A stretch of DNA of 64,000 nt from a virus. A program made the translations under genes and the position numbers. A model generated the notes under the pieces. That model searched no databases and had not been told where the DNA came from. It saw nothing but the letters and a program-made list of their open reading frames with translations. The stretch lies in the IMG/VR virus record IMGVR_UViG_3300024999_000096, positions 1-64,000 of that record; one strand, written 5' to 3'. This document shows positions 40,478 to 47,558 of the stretch, in pieces; positions within the stretch are counted from its first letter, which is position 1, and each line of letters begins with the position of its first letter.

Positions 40478-40873
40478 ATGGAAGAAATTAAAGAAATACA
40501 ATCAATTTTTATTGCGAAAGATGGAAAGAAATTTAAAAGTAAGATTGCTTGTCAAAATTATGAGGATAAATTAGATAGAACTGAGTATAAAAACAAAATT
40601 AAAACAATGGATCTGGATGAATTAAATATTCAAATGGTAAACTTTTTAGGTGAGAAAAACAAACAATATGCTAATGATTTAAATGATGCTTTTGAGATTG
40701 CAGAAAAAAGAGGTTTATTTAGCGGAGAAGAGTATTATTTATACAAAGATTATACTAATAACTGGTGTATCGGGCATATGGAATGGGAGTCAATACAAGA
40801 TGATATTGTAGCTGATACAATTCCAGAAGCAATTTGTAAGTTTTTATTATTACAATTTCATGAATTGCTTTGA
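40478..40873 (+). CDS. hypothetical protein (131 aa)
   Basis: SD GAGAGGAGC precedes ATG 40478. The start (SIFIAKDGKKFKSKIACQNYEDKL) resembles small phage proteins that open with a short 'aedG..F.....C..YE' motif; the rest is acidic and helical. Function unknown. Confidence 0.7.
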   Translation: MEEIKEIQSIFIAKDGKKFKSKIACQNYEDKLDRTEYKNKIKTMDLDELNIQMVNFLGEKNKQYANDLNDAFEIAEKRGLFSGEEYYLYKDYTNNWCIGHMEWESIQDDIVADTIPEAICKFLLLQFHELL

Positions 40874-40911
40874 TATAAATAACTTATGTGGAATGAGAGG
40901 AGTAAAAAATA

Positions 40912-41205
40912 ATGTTATGTATAAGAAATGAAACTTGTCATAAAGATGAATTATTCTGCTGTTACTCATGCGAAGTGATATGTGCAACAAAAAATGATTG
41001 CAATGATGAAGAGTGTATAAATAACCCAAACAACATTCTAAAGAAAAAAGAGCAAGATATTAAACAAAAAGAAGACATTAAATGGTTATTGGCAGAATTG
41101 TTGAAAGCAGGTAGATATGCAGAGGTAGATTTTGAAAAGATTACTGAGGTGGCAAAACGTAATGGATATGAAATTAATGAAGATTTGGATTTGGAAGAAA
41201 TATAA
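40912..41205 (+). CDS. cysteine-rich N-terminal protein (97 aa)
   Basis: SD GAGAGGAG precedes ATG 40912. Residues 2-37 hold nine Cys (MLCIRNETC, FCCYSC, ICATKNDCNDEEC), likely zinc-binding; the C-terminal half is charged helix. Confidence 0.7.
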   Translation: MLCIRNETCHKDELFCCYSCEVICATKNDCNDEECINNPNNILKKKEQDIKQKEDIKWLLAELLKAGRYAEVDFEKITEVAKRNGYEINEDLDLEEI

Positions 41206-41218
41206 AAGGAGGGAAATA

Positions 41219-41521
41219 ATGTTTAAGAAATTTAACTATAATTTAAATCATAGTCCTGTTGGAGCAATATGGGGTTTCTCATTAGTAGCATTTATATGTT
41301 GTTTATTCGTATATTTGATTAAAGTAGAAGGTGTTATGGATAAAAATGAAATGATTATGGCTACTTTGTGGTGTGTAACAATAGCAAATTTCATTACTTC
41401 TACCTATATATTATTTACTGGTGAAATTAAACAAGTAAATGTCAATTATGTGTGTCCAACTGCTAGAAAACATATGAGTGAACAAGAAATAGAGGAAATT
41501 GAAGGAGAAAATAATGTTTAA
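41219..41521 (+). CDS. two-pass membrane protein (100 aa)
   Basis: A strong SD (AAAAGGAGGG) selects ATG 41219. Hydrophobic helices at about residues 17-36 and 46-66; cytoplasmic acidic tail (HMSEQEIEEIEGENNV). Overlaps the next gene by 8 nt. Confidence 0.7.
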   Translation: MFKKFNYNLNHSPVGAIWGFSLVAFICCLFVYLIKVEGVMDKNEMIMATLWCVTIANFITSTYILFTGEIKQVNVNYVCPTARKHMSEQEIEEIEGENNV

Positions 41522-41777
41522 AGATTATAGAGGATTTGACACAGAAAAATTATATAAAGGTGCTGTGGTTTATGTTCATGATTCTTGTGAATGCAATGAA
41601 AATATTACAGGGTTTTATTTAGTAAACACTTGCATAAGAGATTCTTTATCGCTAGTAAATGATGATGGGGATATTTTTCAAGTACATATTGACAAATTTA
41701 CAGAAACCAATGATGAAACTGGTGATTATGCTCCTTATAGTAGATTATCGTTAGAGATGCCAAAATTAGAATTGTAG
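41514..41777 (+). CDS. hypothetical protein (87 aa)
   Basis: SD GAAGGAG inside the previous gene selects ATG 41514. Beta-rich (GAVVYVHDSCECNENITGFYL), SH3-like in style. No family is recognised. Confidence 0.65.
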   Translation: MFKDYRGFDTEKLYKGAVVYVHDSCECNENITGFYLVNTCIRDSLSLVNDDGDIFQVHIDKFTETNDETGDYAPYSRLSLEMPKLEL

Positions 41778-41828
41778 ATGAAGTGGGGGGAATTTAATCT
41801 AAGTTAAAATTGAAAGGGTGTTTTATAA

Positions 41829-42311
41829 ATGGGATGTTATGATATGGTAGTTGGAAATTTTGTTTGCCCGTATTGTAATAATGTTGAGAGGGTAGTGTTA
41901 GAACAAACTAAGTCAGGAGCATGTCAATTTGATGATTATGGGTTAGGTGAATGTGCTCCAGGTTTCTATAGCGATAATGTAGATAAGGGAAATCGTAGTT
42001 GTGGAAAATGTAAGATTGAATATGATTATAAAGTGACATATGAATCAGGAGTTATGACTTCTATTAAAATTAAGGATAAAATATTTGATATTACTTATAC
42101 ATATCGCAAACCGGAAGAATGCGTTGCTAAAGTCTATACTGAAGATGATCTGCAAAAAATGAGTAGTAGATTAAAATGGTTAAAAGAAGTTTTGGAATTT
42201 AATATTGAAAGAATAAAACAAGCAGAAAAAGTTATTAATGACATTAATCCTAAGATTGATTTGTTAAAATCTAAGATTAGTAGTCAAGTAAATCAGAAAT
42301 ATGGGTTGTAA
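41829..42311 (+). CDS. zinc-ribbon plus coiled-coil protein (160 aa)
   Basis: SD GAAAGGGTG precedes ATG 41829. CPYC (residues 14-17) and CGKC (about 57-60) enclose a Gly-rich loop with further Cys, forming an N-terminal zinc domain. Residues 100-155 are a coiled coil (LKWLKEVLEFNIERIKQAEK). Confidence 0.7.
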   Translation: MGCYDMVVGNFVCPYCNNVERVVLEQTKSGACQFDDYGLGECAPGFYSDNVDKGNRSCGKCKIEYDYKVTYESGVMTSIKIKDKIFDITYTYRKPEECVAKVYTEDDLQKMSSRLKWLKEVLEFNIERIKQAEKVINDINPKIDLLKSKISSQVNQKYGL

Positions 42312-42433
42312 TTTGTAAAATTAGAAAAATTGCAAAATAACCCAACCTTGTAACCCTACTGTAGCAACACTTTTAAAACCAATATTTACCATAAAAATCA
42401 AATTTTAAAGGTTTTTGGAAAGGAGAAATAATT
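42312..42433 (+). other. intergenic segment with shared words
   Basis: No ORF. Contains CCCTACTGTAGC and TTTACCATAAAA, the latter also in the intergenic region at about 6535. Both segments also hold a CTAC/GTAG pair. Nothing further is recognised. Confidence 0.35.
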
Positions 42434-42640
42434 TTGGAATGTCCATATTGTGGTTATGAATTAAAATGCACAGATTACTATGGTAAGCGTCAAATAGCAG
42501 AACATTATTGGTCGTACCCTCAGTCTTGGATAGAGAAAGAAGGAGATATTTTCAAATGTGATAATGAAGGGTGCGACATGTATCAAGAAAGCTTTTATAC
42601 TGATTCAAGGGGCGAGTTATATGAAAGGTATCCATGTTGA
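42434..42640 (+). CDS. zinc-ribbon protein, TTG start (68 aa)
   Basis: SD GAAAGGAG precedes TTG 42434. CPYCGYEL and CDNEGCDMY enclose an aromatic segment (HYWSYPQSW). A zinc-ribbon protein that is short and acidic. Confidence 0.7.
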   Translation: MECPYCGYELKCTDYYGKRQIAEHYWSYPQSWIEKEGDIFKCDNEGCDMYQESFYTDSRGELYERYPC

Positions 42641-42692
42641 TTTAATCAGATAAATGAGTTATTTTGAATGTTTTAAGAAAGGGGATAATACT

Positions 42693-42887
42693 TTGAAAGT
42701 TAAAGAAATGTTTAATATTGATAAAGATGAGATCAAAGAAATATTAACGGAATATTTATCTAAAAAGGGATTTAATAATATTACAAGTCTAAAAATTACT
42801 GTTGGAAATAATTCCCATGATCTTATTAGTGGTTGTGGTTATATAGGTATGCATATAGATGTTGAAAATACCAAAGATATCAATTGA
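42693..42887 (+). CDS. hypothetical protein, TTG start (64 aa)
   Basis: The SD AGAAAGGGGATAA (about 42676-42688) favours TTG 42693; the frame is open from ATG 42654 but without SD. Alpha-beta pattern (EILTEYLSKKGFNNITSLKI). No family is recognised. Confidence 0.55.
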   Translation: MKVKEMFNIDKDEIKEILTEYLSKKGFNNITSLKITVGNNSHDLISGCGYIGMHIDVENTKDIN

Positions 42888-42920
42888 ATGAACATATTCG
42901 AAGGATAATGGAGTGATTTT

Positions 42921-42953
42921 ATGCAAATGAGGATTACAAACTATGGAATTTAA
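42921..42953 (+). CDS. 10-codon leader ORF
   Basis: SD ATGGAGTG places ATG 42921, which runs Met-Gln-Met-Arg-Ile-Thr-Asn-Tyr-Gly-Ile and stops at TAA 42951-42953, overlapping the start of the next gene. It is probably a coupling leader, or the 5' end of a gene split by a frameshift. Confidence 0.35.
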   Translation: MQMRITNYGI

Positions 42954-43128
42954 AGAATATAATGAATTAATTGAAAAGGTAAGAAATAAGGGACGTAAAG
43001 ATTTTGCTATGGAATTGGAAGAAATAATTAAAAAGTATCATCATCCATTAACTTTATGGGATACAGAGAGTTTATTAGATGATTTATGCGACAAGATTAG
43101 AAAGGAGAGTAATAAAAATGATAAATGA
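42943..43128 (+). CDS. hypothetical helical protein (61 aa)
   Basis: ATG 42943 has only ATGAGG as SD and lies inside the leader ORF at 42921, which suggests coupled translation. Helical and charged. Overlaps the next gene by 11 nt. Confidence 0.6.
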   Translation: MEFKEYNELIEKVRNKGRKDFAMELEEIIKKYHHPLTLWDTESLLDDLCDKIRKESNKNDK

Positions 43129-43309
43129 TGATCCATGTCCTTACTGTCAAAGTCTTGATGTAAATATTGAAGATGTAATTTGGGTATCGTTTAATAATGA
43201 GGGCGAAGGAATTACAGAAATAAGGCATTATTGTCAGACTTGTAAAAATTCATATCCAGTTATGATAACTTTTGATTATAAAGTTACTAAAAGAGAATAT
43301 GGGAAATAA
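43118..43309 (+). CDS. zinc-ribbon protein (63 aa)
   Basis: SD GAAAGGAGAG selects ATG 43118. CPYC and CQTC separated by a 30-residue acidic/beta segment; basic C-terminus. Confidence 0.7.
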   Translation: MINDDPCPYCQSLDVNIEDVIWVSFNNEGEGITEIRHYCQTCKNSYPVMITFDYKVTKREYGK

Positions 43310-43336
43310 ATAAATTAGAAAGGAGAATAATTAAAA

Positions 43337-43600
43337 ATGAAACCAATATTCCAGTGTGATTTTTGTACCATGTTACTCCCAAAAGAAGAAATGGAAATCC
43401 ATGAGAAAGTTTGTGATTATAATGTAATAAATAAAACTTGTTTGACTTGTAAGAATGCTAGGATGCGAGATGGGAGATTACAATATTGCAGAGTTGGAGA
43501 ACAAATGAATGTGCAACATGGGTTTATGATTAAGATTTATCCAGTTGTTGGTTGTGACAAGTGGGAATTTGGGATTCCAAATGATATTAAAGGGATTTGA
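43337..43600 (+). CDS. zinc-finger hypothetical protein (87 aa)
   Basis: SD GAAAGGAG precedes ATG 43337. CDFCTMLLPKEEMEIHEKVC is a C2HC-type finger; a second set (CLTCKNARM ... YCRVG ... GCDKWEFG) matches the small C4 family at 12802/14374. Two zinc modules in one chain. Confidence 0.7.
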   Translation: MKPIFQCDFCTMLLPKEEMEIHEKVCDYNVINKTCLTCKNARMRDGRLQYCRVGEQMNVQHGFMIKIYPVVGCDKWEFGIPNDIKGI

Positions 43601-43667
43601 GGTGGTTTGGTTTGAAGGTTGGAAGGAGGAGATTAGAATGTAGAAATAAAAGTTTTTAGTTAGGTAT

Positions 43668-43697
43668 AGGACAAAATGAAATTGTCTATAATATAAT
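43668..43697 (+). promoter_or_regulatory. promoter with overlapping inverted repeat (start of agr locus)
   Basis: -10 TATAAT (43692-43697) with AGGACA (43668-43673) 18 nt upstream. GACAA (43670-43674) and TTGTC (43682-43686) form an inverted repeat inside the spacer and -35, a plausible repressor site. It drives PemK-like, agrB and the DUF5317-like gene. Confidence 0.55.
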
Positions 43698-43730
43698 CAC
43701 AAGGAAATAAAAAGGAGTGTGATTATAGTT

Positions 43731-44117
43731 ATGCAAAGAGGAGAGATATACTTAGCTACAGTTAAAAATAATATTGGAGGATCAGTGCAAACAATTTGTC
43801 AAAGACCAATGATAATTATTTCAAACCATATGAGTTTGTTACATTCACCTGTTATTCACGCAATTCCGCTATCTAGTAAGGTTTTTAAGAAGTGGATACC
43901 CACGCACGTTTCTGTGCCAATGGCTAGTAGTGGGCTATTGAAAGATTCTGTTGCACTTTGCGAACAGGTGATGCTTCTTCCGAAAGAGGTTTTTAGCAAA
44001 AAAATAGGAGTATGCAGTAATTTTGTTATAAATAAATTGGAAGAGGGTTTGATGGTACAGTTTGGATTGTTTAACCATAATCAAAATTCAAAAAATAATG
44101 TTGCGTATGCAAATTAA
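43731..44117 (+). CDS. PemK/MazF-family protein at head of agr operon (128 aa)
   Basis: MQRGEIYLATV, QRPMIIISN, HAIPLSSK, WIPTHVSV, DSVALCEQVM follow the PemK/MazF fold in order, keeping the RP pair, the 'PLsSK' strand and the S-x4-EQ region, so endoribonuclease activity is possible. No antitoxin gene is next to it. Start ATG 43731 is 13 nt from SD AAAGGAG, rather far; GTG 43719 and ATA 43725 are alternatives. 21 nt upstream of agrB, apparently co-transcribed. Confidence 0.75.
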   Translation: MQRGEIYLATVKNNIGGSVQTICQRPMIIISNHMSLLHSPVIHAIPLSSKVFKKWIPTHVSVPMASSGLLKDSVALCEQVMLLPKEVFSKKIGVCSNFVINKLEEGLMVQFGLFNHNQNSKNNVAYAN

Positions 44118-44138
44118 GAAGGAGAGATATATTAATAA

Positions 44139-44825
44139 ATGGATTTTATAGTCTATTTAACTAGAGGAACCTTAAACATATTTAACATCAATGTAAATAC
44201 AATTAATGAGGTATTTAATAACGAGCATTATTCAAAAATCAACAATTTAATAAAAACACATAGAAAAAAAGAAATACAAACTAATGCAGAACATGTTTTT
44301 CAGTTAGTAGAAAATGGAATTACTCTTGCTTATAGTGAGATACTTAAATATATAATTGTTTTATTTATAGCAAAATGTTTGTGTTTAAGTATTTCACTTC
44401 CAGTATTCTTTGTCATGACTATTTTCACTATTCTTAGAGCTTCCGCAGGAGGGGTACATTTATCTACCTTTAATAAATGTTTTGGGGCAATGATAATATG
44501 TTTTCTTTCTTTAGGATGGATAGTAACTCAAATACATATAAACTATTTACATTTAATAATTGGATATATAATAAGTATATATTTAGCTTATAAATATGCT
44601 CCTCAAGAAAGAGAAGATAAATCAGATAAAGATTGTGATAATGGTAATATAAAAAAGTATAGAAGTATATTGTTTGTTACAGTTTGTTGTTTTTTAAGTA
44701 TTGTGCTTTTAAATTCACATCAAATAGTTAGTATAAGTGTCTTTTTTGGAATATTGCTCGAAACATTTACAATTACGCCCATTGGAACTAGATTTTTTAA
44801 GTGGATCGATGGAGGACATATATGA
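44139..44825 (+). CDS. agrB: AgrB-family peptide-processing membrane protease (228 aa)
   Basis: Integral membrane cysteine protease that cuts the AgrD precursor and forms its thiolactone. The catalytic pair H107 and C114 lie in RASAGGVHLSTFNKC with the family's 7-residue spacing. KYAPQE and the C-terminal TPIGTRFFKWIDGG are further AgrB landmarks. About five hydrophobic helices follow an N-terminal cytoplasmic helical part. SD AAGGAGAG precedes ATG 44139; the stop overlaps the next start (ATGA). The cognate peptide is probably encoded at 46357 rather than adjacent, an unusual order. Confidence 0.92.
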   Translation: MDFIVYLTRGTLNIFNINVNTINEVFNNEHYSKINNLIKTHRKKEIQTNAEHVFQLVENGITLAYSEILKYIIVLFIAKCLCLSISLPVFFVMTIFTILRASAGGVHLSTFNKCFGAMIICFLSLGWIVTQIHINYLHLIIGYIISIYLAYKYAPQEREDKSDKDCDNGNIKKYRSILFVTVCCFLSIVLLNSHQIVSISVFFGILLETFTITPIGTRFFKWIDGGHI

Positions 44826-45442
44826 TCGAAGTAGTAGTTATTGCTTGTTTGGTTGCAAAACTCAAAGGATATAAATGGTCTGAAATATTTAAAGTTTTTA
44901 AACATTGGAGTGCTTACTCAATTATATTAACCTGTATACTGAACATATATATTGTGTATTTGATGATTCACGGAGAATATTGGTTTTTACAATATAGTAG
45001 TTGTATAAAAAATGTTACATTTCTATTTTACATATTGTTAATTGTTAAATATAAACTAATTAATATTTCTGTATTTAAAAATATTAACATAAAAAAGAAT
45101 GGACAATTAATTACGTCACTTACATCTCCAGTTATTATAGGAGCATTATGTGCAACCGTAGGATCTAAATTAAATGAATTAGCTATGTTTTATAATAATG
45201 GTAAAATGCCTGTATTCCCAAGCAATAGTATCAGTATTGGGTTTTCAAAGATTGATATGTTTGAAAAAGCGTCAGTATTTAATGATTTTCATATATTGGG
45301 GAACTACACGACAAAATTAATATTTTTAACCGATACTTGGGATATTTTTTATGTAATAATGAGTCCAGGTGATATATTGATAAAGTTATTTGCTGGAATG
45401 ATTTTATATTATTCAATTAAACAAAGTAAAGTTTTACTATAA
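44822..45442 (+). CDS. DUF5317-like membrane protein (206 aa)
   Basis: The strong SD TGGAGGAC inside agrB selects ATG 44822. About five hydrophobic helices. The landmarks GSKLNELAMFYNNGKMPV, a central TTKLIFLTDTWDI and a final SPGDILIKL helix correspond to the DUF5317 family of small Firmicute membrane proteins, of unknown function. Coupling to agrB suggests a part in peptide export, immunity or sensing. Confidence 0.65.
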   Translation: MIEVVVIACLVAKLKGYKWSEIFKVFKHWSAYSIILTCILNIYIVYLMIHGEYWFLQYSSCIKNVTFLFYILLIVKYKLINISVFKNINIKKNGQLITSLTSPVIIGALCATVGSKLNELAMFYNNGKMPVFPSNSISIGFSKIDMFEKASVFNDFHILGNYTTKLIFLTDTWDIFYVIMSPGDILIKLFAGMILYYSIKQSKVLL

Positions 45443-45457
45443 ATATAAAAATAATGT

Positions 45458-45486
45458 TTGACAATTAGACAAATATGTATTATACT
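45458..45486 (+). promoter_or_regulatory. strong promoter for receptor-agrD
   Basis: TTGACA (45458-45463), 17 nt, TATACT (45481-45486), 30 nt before the receptor start. It separates signal receptor and precursor from the agrB operon, so the two can be controlled differently. Confidence 0.85.
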
Positions 45487-45515
45487 CAATATATAAGGTG
45501 AAGGAGGAAATACAT

Positions 45516-46325
45516 ATGAAAGATTTAACTAATATCATTACATGCTTCTTTTTTCTCGCGGTTCCAGATTTTATCTTTATGGTAATGTTGCTAATAAAAT
45601 TTATGAATAAAAGAGAATTATTGGATGTTTATAGATTAAAAGAAAATATTAAATGGTATATAATTTTGATTATACCACCTTCTCTACTAGTAAGTGTTCT
45701 AATTTATGGATTTAAATTTCAAAGAAATATTTCTTCAATAATAAGTTTAATTTTGCTATACTTTATTTCAATTTATGTATTTGAAAAGACAAAGATAGAA
45801 GAAGTAAAACTTTTAAGAATAAAAATTCTTATAAGATTTATTCCTTTGTATATAAGTCTAATAGCAATCGATCTGGCAACTGCACCTGTTTTGTTTTATT
45901 TTTTACATTTAGATTTTCAAAAAATTTATAATGATATACATTTACTTTTGATATGTTCTCTTGCATCAAGAATTATAGAGTTTTCAATTATTACATTTAT
46001 ACTTACATATAAGCAGAGAAAATTTCAGGTTAATTTATTAGAGTATATTTATAAAAATACCTTTTTTAGAAGATTTGTTATAATTACAATGATCTTATTA
46101 ATGATATTCGAAATATGCATACTAAAATTGGCTATATATAATAATTTTTTAAATATTTTAAAATCATTAACAGGACAAATAGTTATTGTTATAGGTTTTA
46201 TTTATCTGATACCTTCCATTGTTATAATAGGTTTATATTTAATAATAAATCATTGTGTTTCTCTTCTAAATAGTGTGAAGCAGACTTCTAATCTACCTTC
46301 TAATGAAGATGATATGTCTGTTTAG
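45516..46325 (+). CDS. AgrC-like membrane receptor without kinase (269 aa)
   Basis: The SD GAAGGAGG selects ATG 45516. Six to seven hydrophobic helices resemble the N-terminal sensor half of AgrC-type peptide receptors, but the chain ends with about 25 polar residues; there is no dimerisation-phosphoacceptor or ATPase domain. It shares patterns and exact length with the receptor at 47559 (LLD-Y ... KW near residue 45; VNL ... KN-FF near residue 175). It is directly followed by agrD, so it may be the signal's receptor or an immunity/antagonist protein. Confidence 0.65.
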   Translation: MKDLTNIITCFFFLAVPDFIFMVMLLIKFMNKRELLDVYRLKENIKWYIILIIPPSLLVSVLIYGFKFQRNISSIISLILLYFISIYVFEKTKIEEVKLLRIKILIRFIPLYISLIAIDLATAPVLFYFLHLDFQKIYNDIHLLLICSLASRIIEFSIITFILTYKQRKFQVNLLEYIYKNTFFRRFVIITMILLMIFEICILKLAIYNNFLNILKSLTGQIVIVIGFIYLIPSIVIIGLYLIINHCVSLLNSVKQTSNLPSNEDDMSV

Positions 46326-46356
46326 CAAATAATTATTAAGTAAGGAGGTGAAAAAT

Positions 46357-46476
46357 ATGAAAAATAAAGTATTAGCAAGTGGTTTGGTAATTATTGCTTC
46401 TATTGCTGTATATGCAGCAACCATGCCTTGTCTGGCTGCATGGCATCAACCAAAAACCCCTAAGTGTATCGCGTAA
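46357..46476 (+). CDS. agrD: AgrD-like cyclic autoinducer peptide precursor (39 aa)
   Basis: The SD AAGGAGGTG sets ATG 46357. Layout of AgrD peptides: amphipathic leader with basic start (MKNKVLASGLVIIASIAVYA), core around MPCLAAW with C25 as ring Cys, and the post-core HQPKTPK typical of Firmicute cyclic-lactone autoinducers. The expected product is a thiolactone ring C25-L-A-A-W29 or similar, after cleavage by AgrB. A second Cys (C37) in the tail is unusual. Followed by a terminator. Confidence 0.85.
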   Translation: MKNKVLASGLVIIASIAVYAATMPCLAAWHQPKTPKCIA

Positions 46477-46493
46477 TACATACCCAATCATCT

Positions 46494-46522
46494 AAGGAGG
46501 GAGTTTTATACTCTCTCCTTTT
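46494..46522 (+). terminator. intrinsic terminator after agrD
   Basis: AAGGAGGGAG (46494-46503), loop TTTTATA, CTCTCTCCTT (46511-46520), 10 bp with one G-U pair, then TTG. It ends the receptor-agrD transcript. Confidence 0.75.
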
Positions 46523-46550
46523 GAATTATAAAATAATTTTAAATACCCTA

Positions 46551-46579
46551 TTGACATATTTGCCACCACAATGTATTAT
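46551..46579 (+). promoter_or_regulatory. strong promoter for HTH-PemK gene
   Basis: TTGACA (46551-46556), 17 nt, TATTAT (46574-46579), 65 nt before ATG 46645. The third promoter in the agr locus. Confidence 0.85.
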
Positions 46580-46644
46580 AGTAGTATAAAGTAAGAATTC
46601 AAAAAATTTATATTTACTTAATAAAGAAAGGTGGATGAATTAAT

Positions 46645-47457
46645 ATGTTTTTTAATGCAAAGAAGAAGATCGAGGTAGTTAAATCAAATGAGGTAAAGGA
46701 TTTTAAGAAGCTTTCAAATCTAGTGAAGATCGCAGTAGGGCATAATACTATTAAAGAATTTGCAGGTCGTTGTGGAATCCCTAATTATTTCGAAAGTATA
46801 TTAGGAATCATAAACGAAAAAATAACTACATACCCAGAACTTTGGCTCCTTCAAAAAATTTCTAATGGATCAGAATTGCGAGTATCCTTTGATGAATTAA
46901 GAATTGCTTGTGGTTATAGTTTGAATGATGGAGATGTTAATTTAAAAGATATAAAACCATTTTGGGGAGGAATCTATTGGTGCGACTTCAAAAATTACGT
47001 CGATAGTGTCACTGGAGGCATACATCCTGCCGTAATCACGCAGAACAATATAGGAAATGACAGGGCCACGATCACTTGGGCTGTGCCTTTGACTAGTAAA
47101 ATAAGTAAGAATTTTCAACCTACTCATATAAAAATTTCTAAAAATTGTGGATTGGAAAAAGATTCTGAAATTATTATAGAGCAAATGAGAGTTATTACGA
47201 AACGCGATCTATTAATTGATGGGCATGTTAATTTTATTTGTGAATGCCCAGAAGACATTATGCGTCAAGTGTCGATTGGCATTATGAAACAGGCAGGAAT
47301 GGTGCATGCCAAAGCTAAAGAGTCTACAGTGAGCAGATTTTTAGATAAACTTAATGAATATGTTAATAAAGAGGAAGAAAGTCGTCTCAACCGCATCAGA
47401 AGCAATAACTTTAATACAGCAATTCCTCAATCCCAAAGAGTTGCATCTTTAGCATGA
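46645..47457 (+). CDS. HTH-like domain fused to PemK/MazF-like domain (270 aa)
   Basis: SD AGAAAGGTGG precedes ATG 46645. Residues about 24-95 (LVKIAVGHNTIKEFAGRCGI ... FDELRIACGYS) resemble an Xre-type helix-turn-helix. Residues about 103-215 are PemK-like (WGGIYWCDF, GIHPAVITQNN, TWAVPLTSK, FQPTHIKI, DSEIIIEQMR), with the RP pair replaced by HP; the tail is basic. An antitoxin-like DNA-binding part and a toxin-like part in one chain suggests a regulator rather than a toxin. Lies between agrD and the second receptor, so it is a candidate cytoplasmic partner. Confidence 0.75.
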   Translation: MFFNAKKKIEVVKSNEVKDFKKLSNLVKIAVGHNTIKEFAGRCGIPNYFESILGIINEKITTYPELWLLQKISNGSELRVSFDELRIACGYSLNDGDVNLKDIKPFWGGIYWCDFKNYVDSVTGGIHPAVITQNNIGNDRATITWAVPLTSKISKNFQPTHIKISKNCGLEKDSEIIIEQMRVITKRDLLIDGHVNFICECPEDIMRQVSIGIMKQAGMVHAKAKESTVSRFLDKLNEYVNKEEESRLNRIRSNNFNTAIPQSQRVASLA

Positions 47458-47466
47458 AAATAAAAT

Positions 47467-47521
47467 AGATGGTCATTATATCACTTACTAATTATTGTCA
47501 CAATTGTTGTAATGACCATCT
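47467..47521 (+). promoter_or_regulatory. perfect 12-bp hairpin between HTH-PemK and second receptor
   Basis: AGATGGTCATTA (47467-47478) pairs exactly with TAATGACCATCT (47510-47521); the 31-nt loop contains ATTGT-C-ACAAT, which could form an inner stem. No T run follows, so a regulatory or attenuating hairpin or an operator is more likely than a simple terminator. No promoter is seen after it. Confidence 0.6.
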
Positions 47522-47558
47522 CTACACAACAAATAAAATTAGAAAGAGGAGTATTTAT

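Noticed and set aside
46357-46476. Arbitrium (AimP-like) linear signal peptide
   Set aside because: AimP precursors are secreted and cleaved to hexapeptides; this product has an AgrD leader, core Cys and QPKTPK tail, and no AimR-like TPR protein lies nearby.
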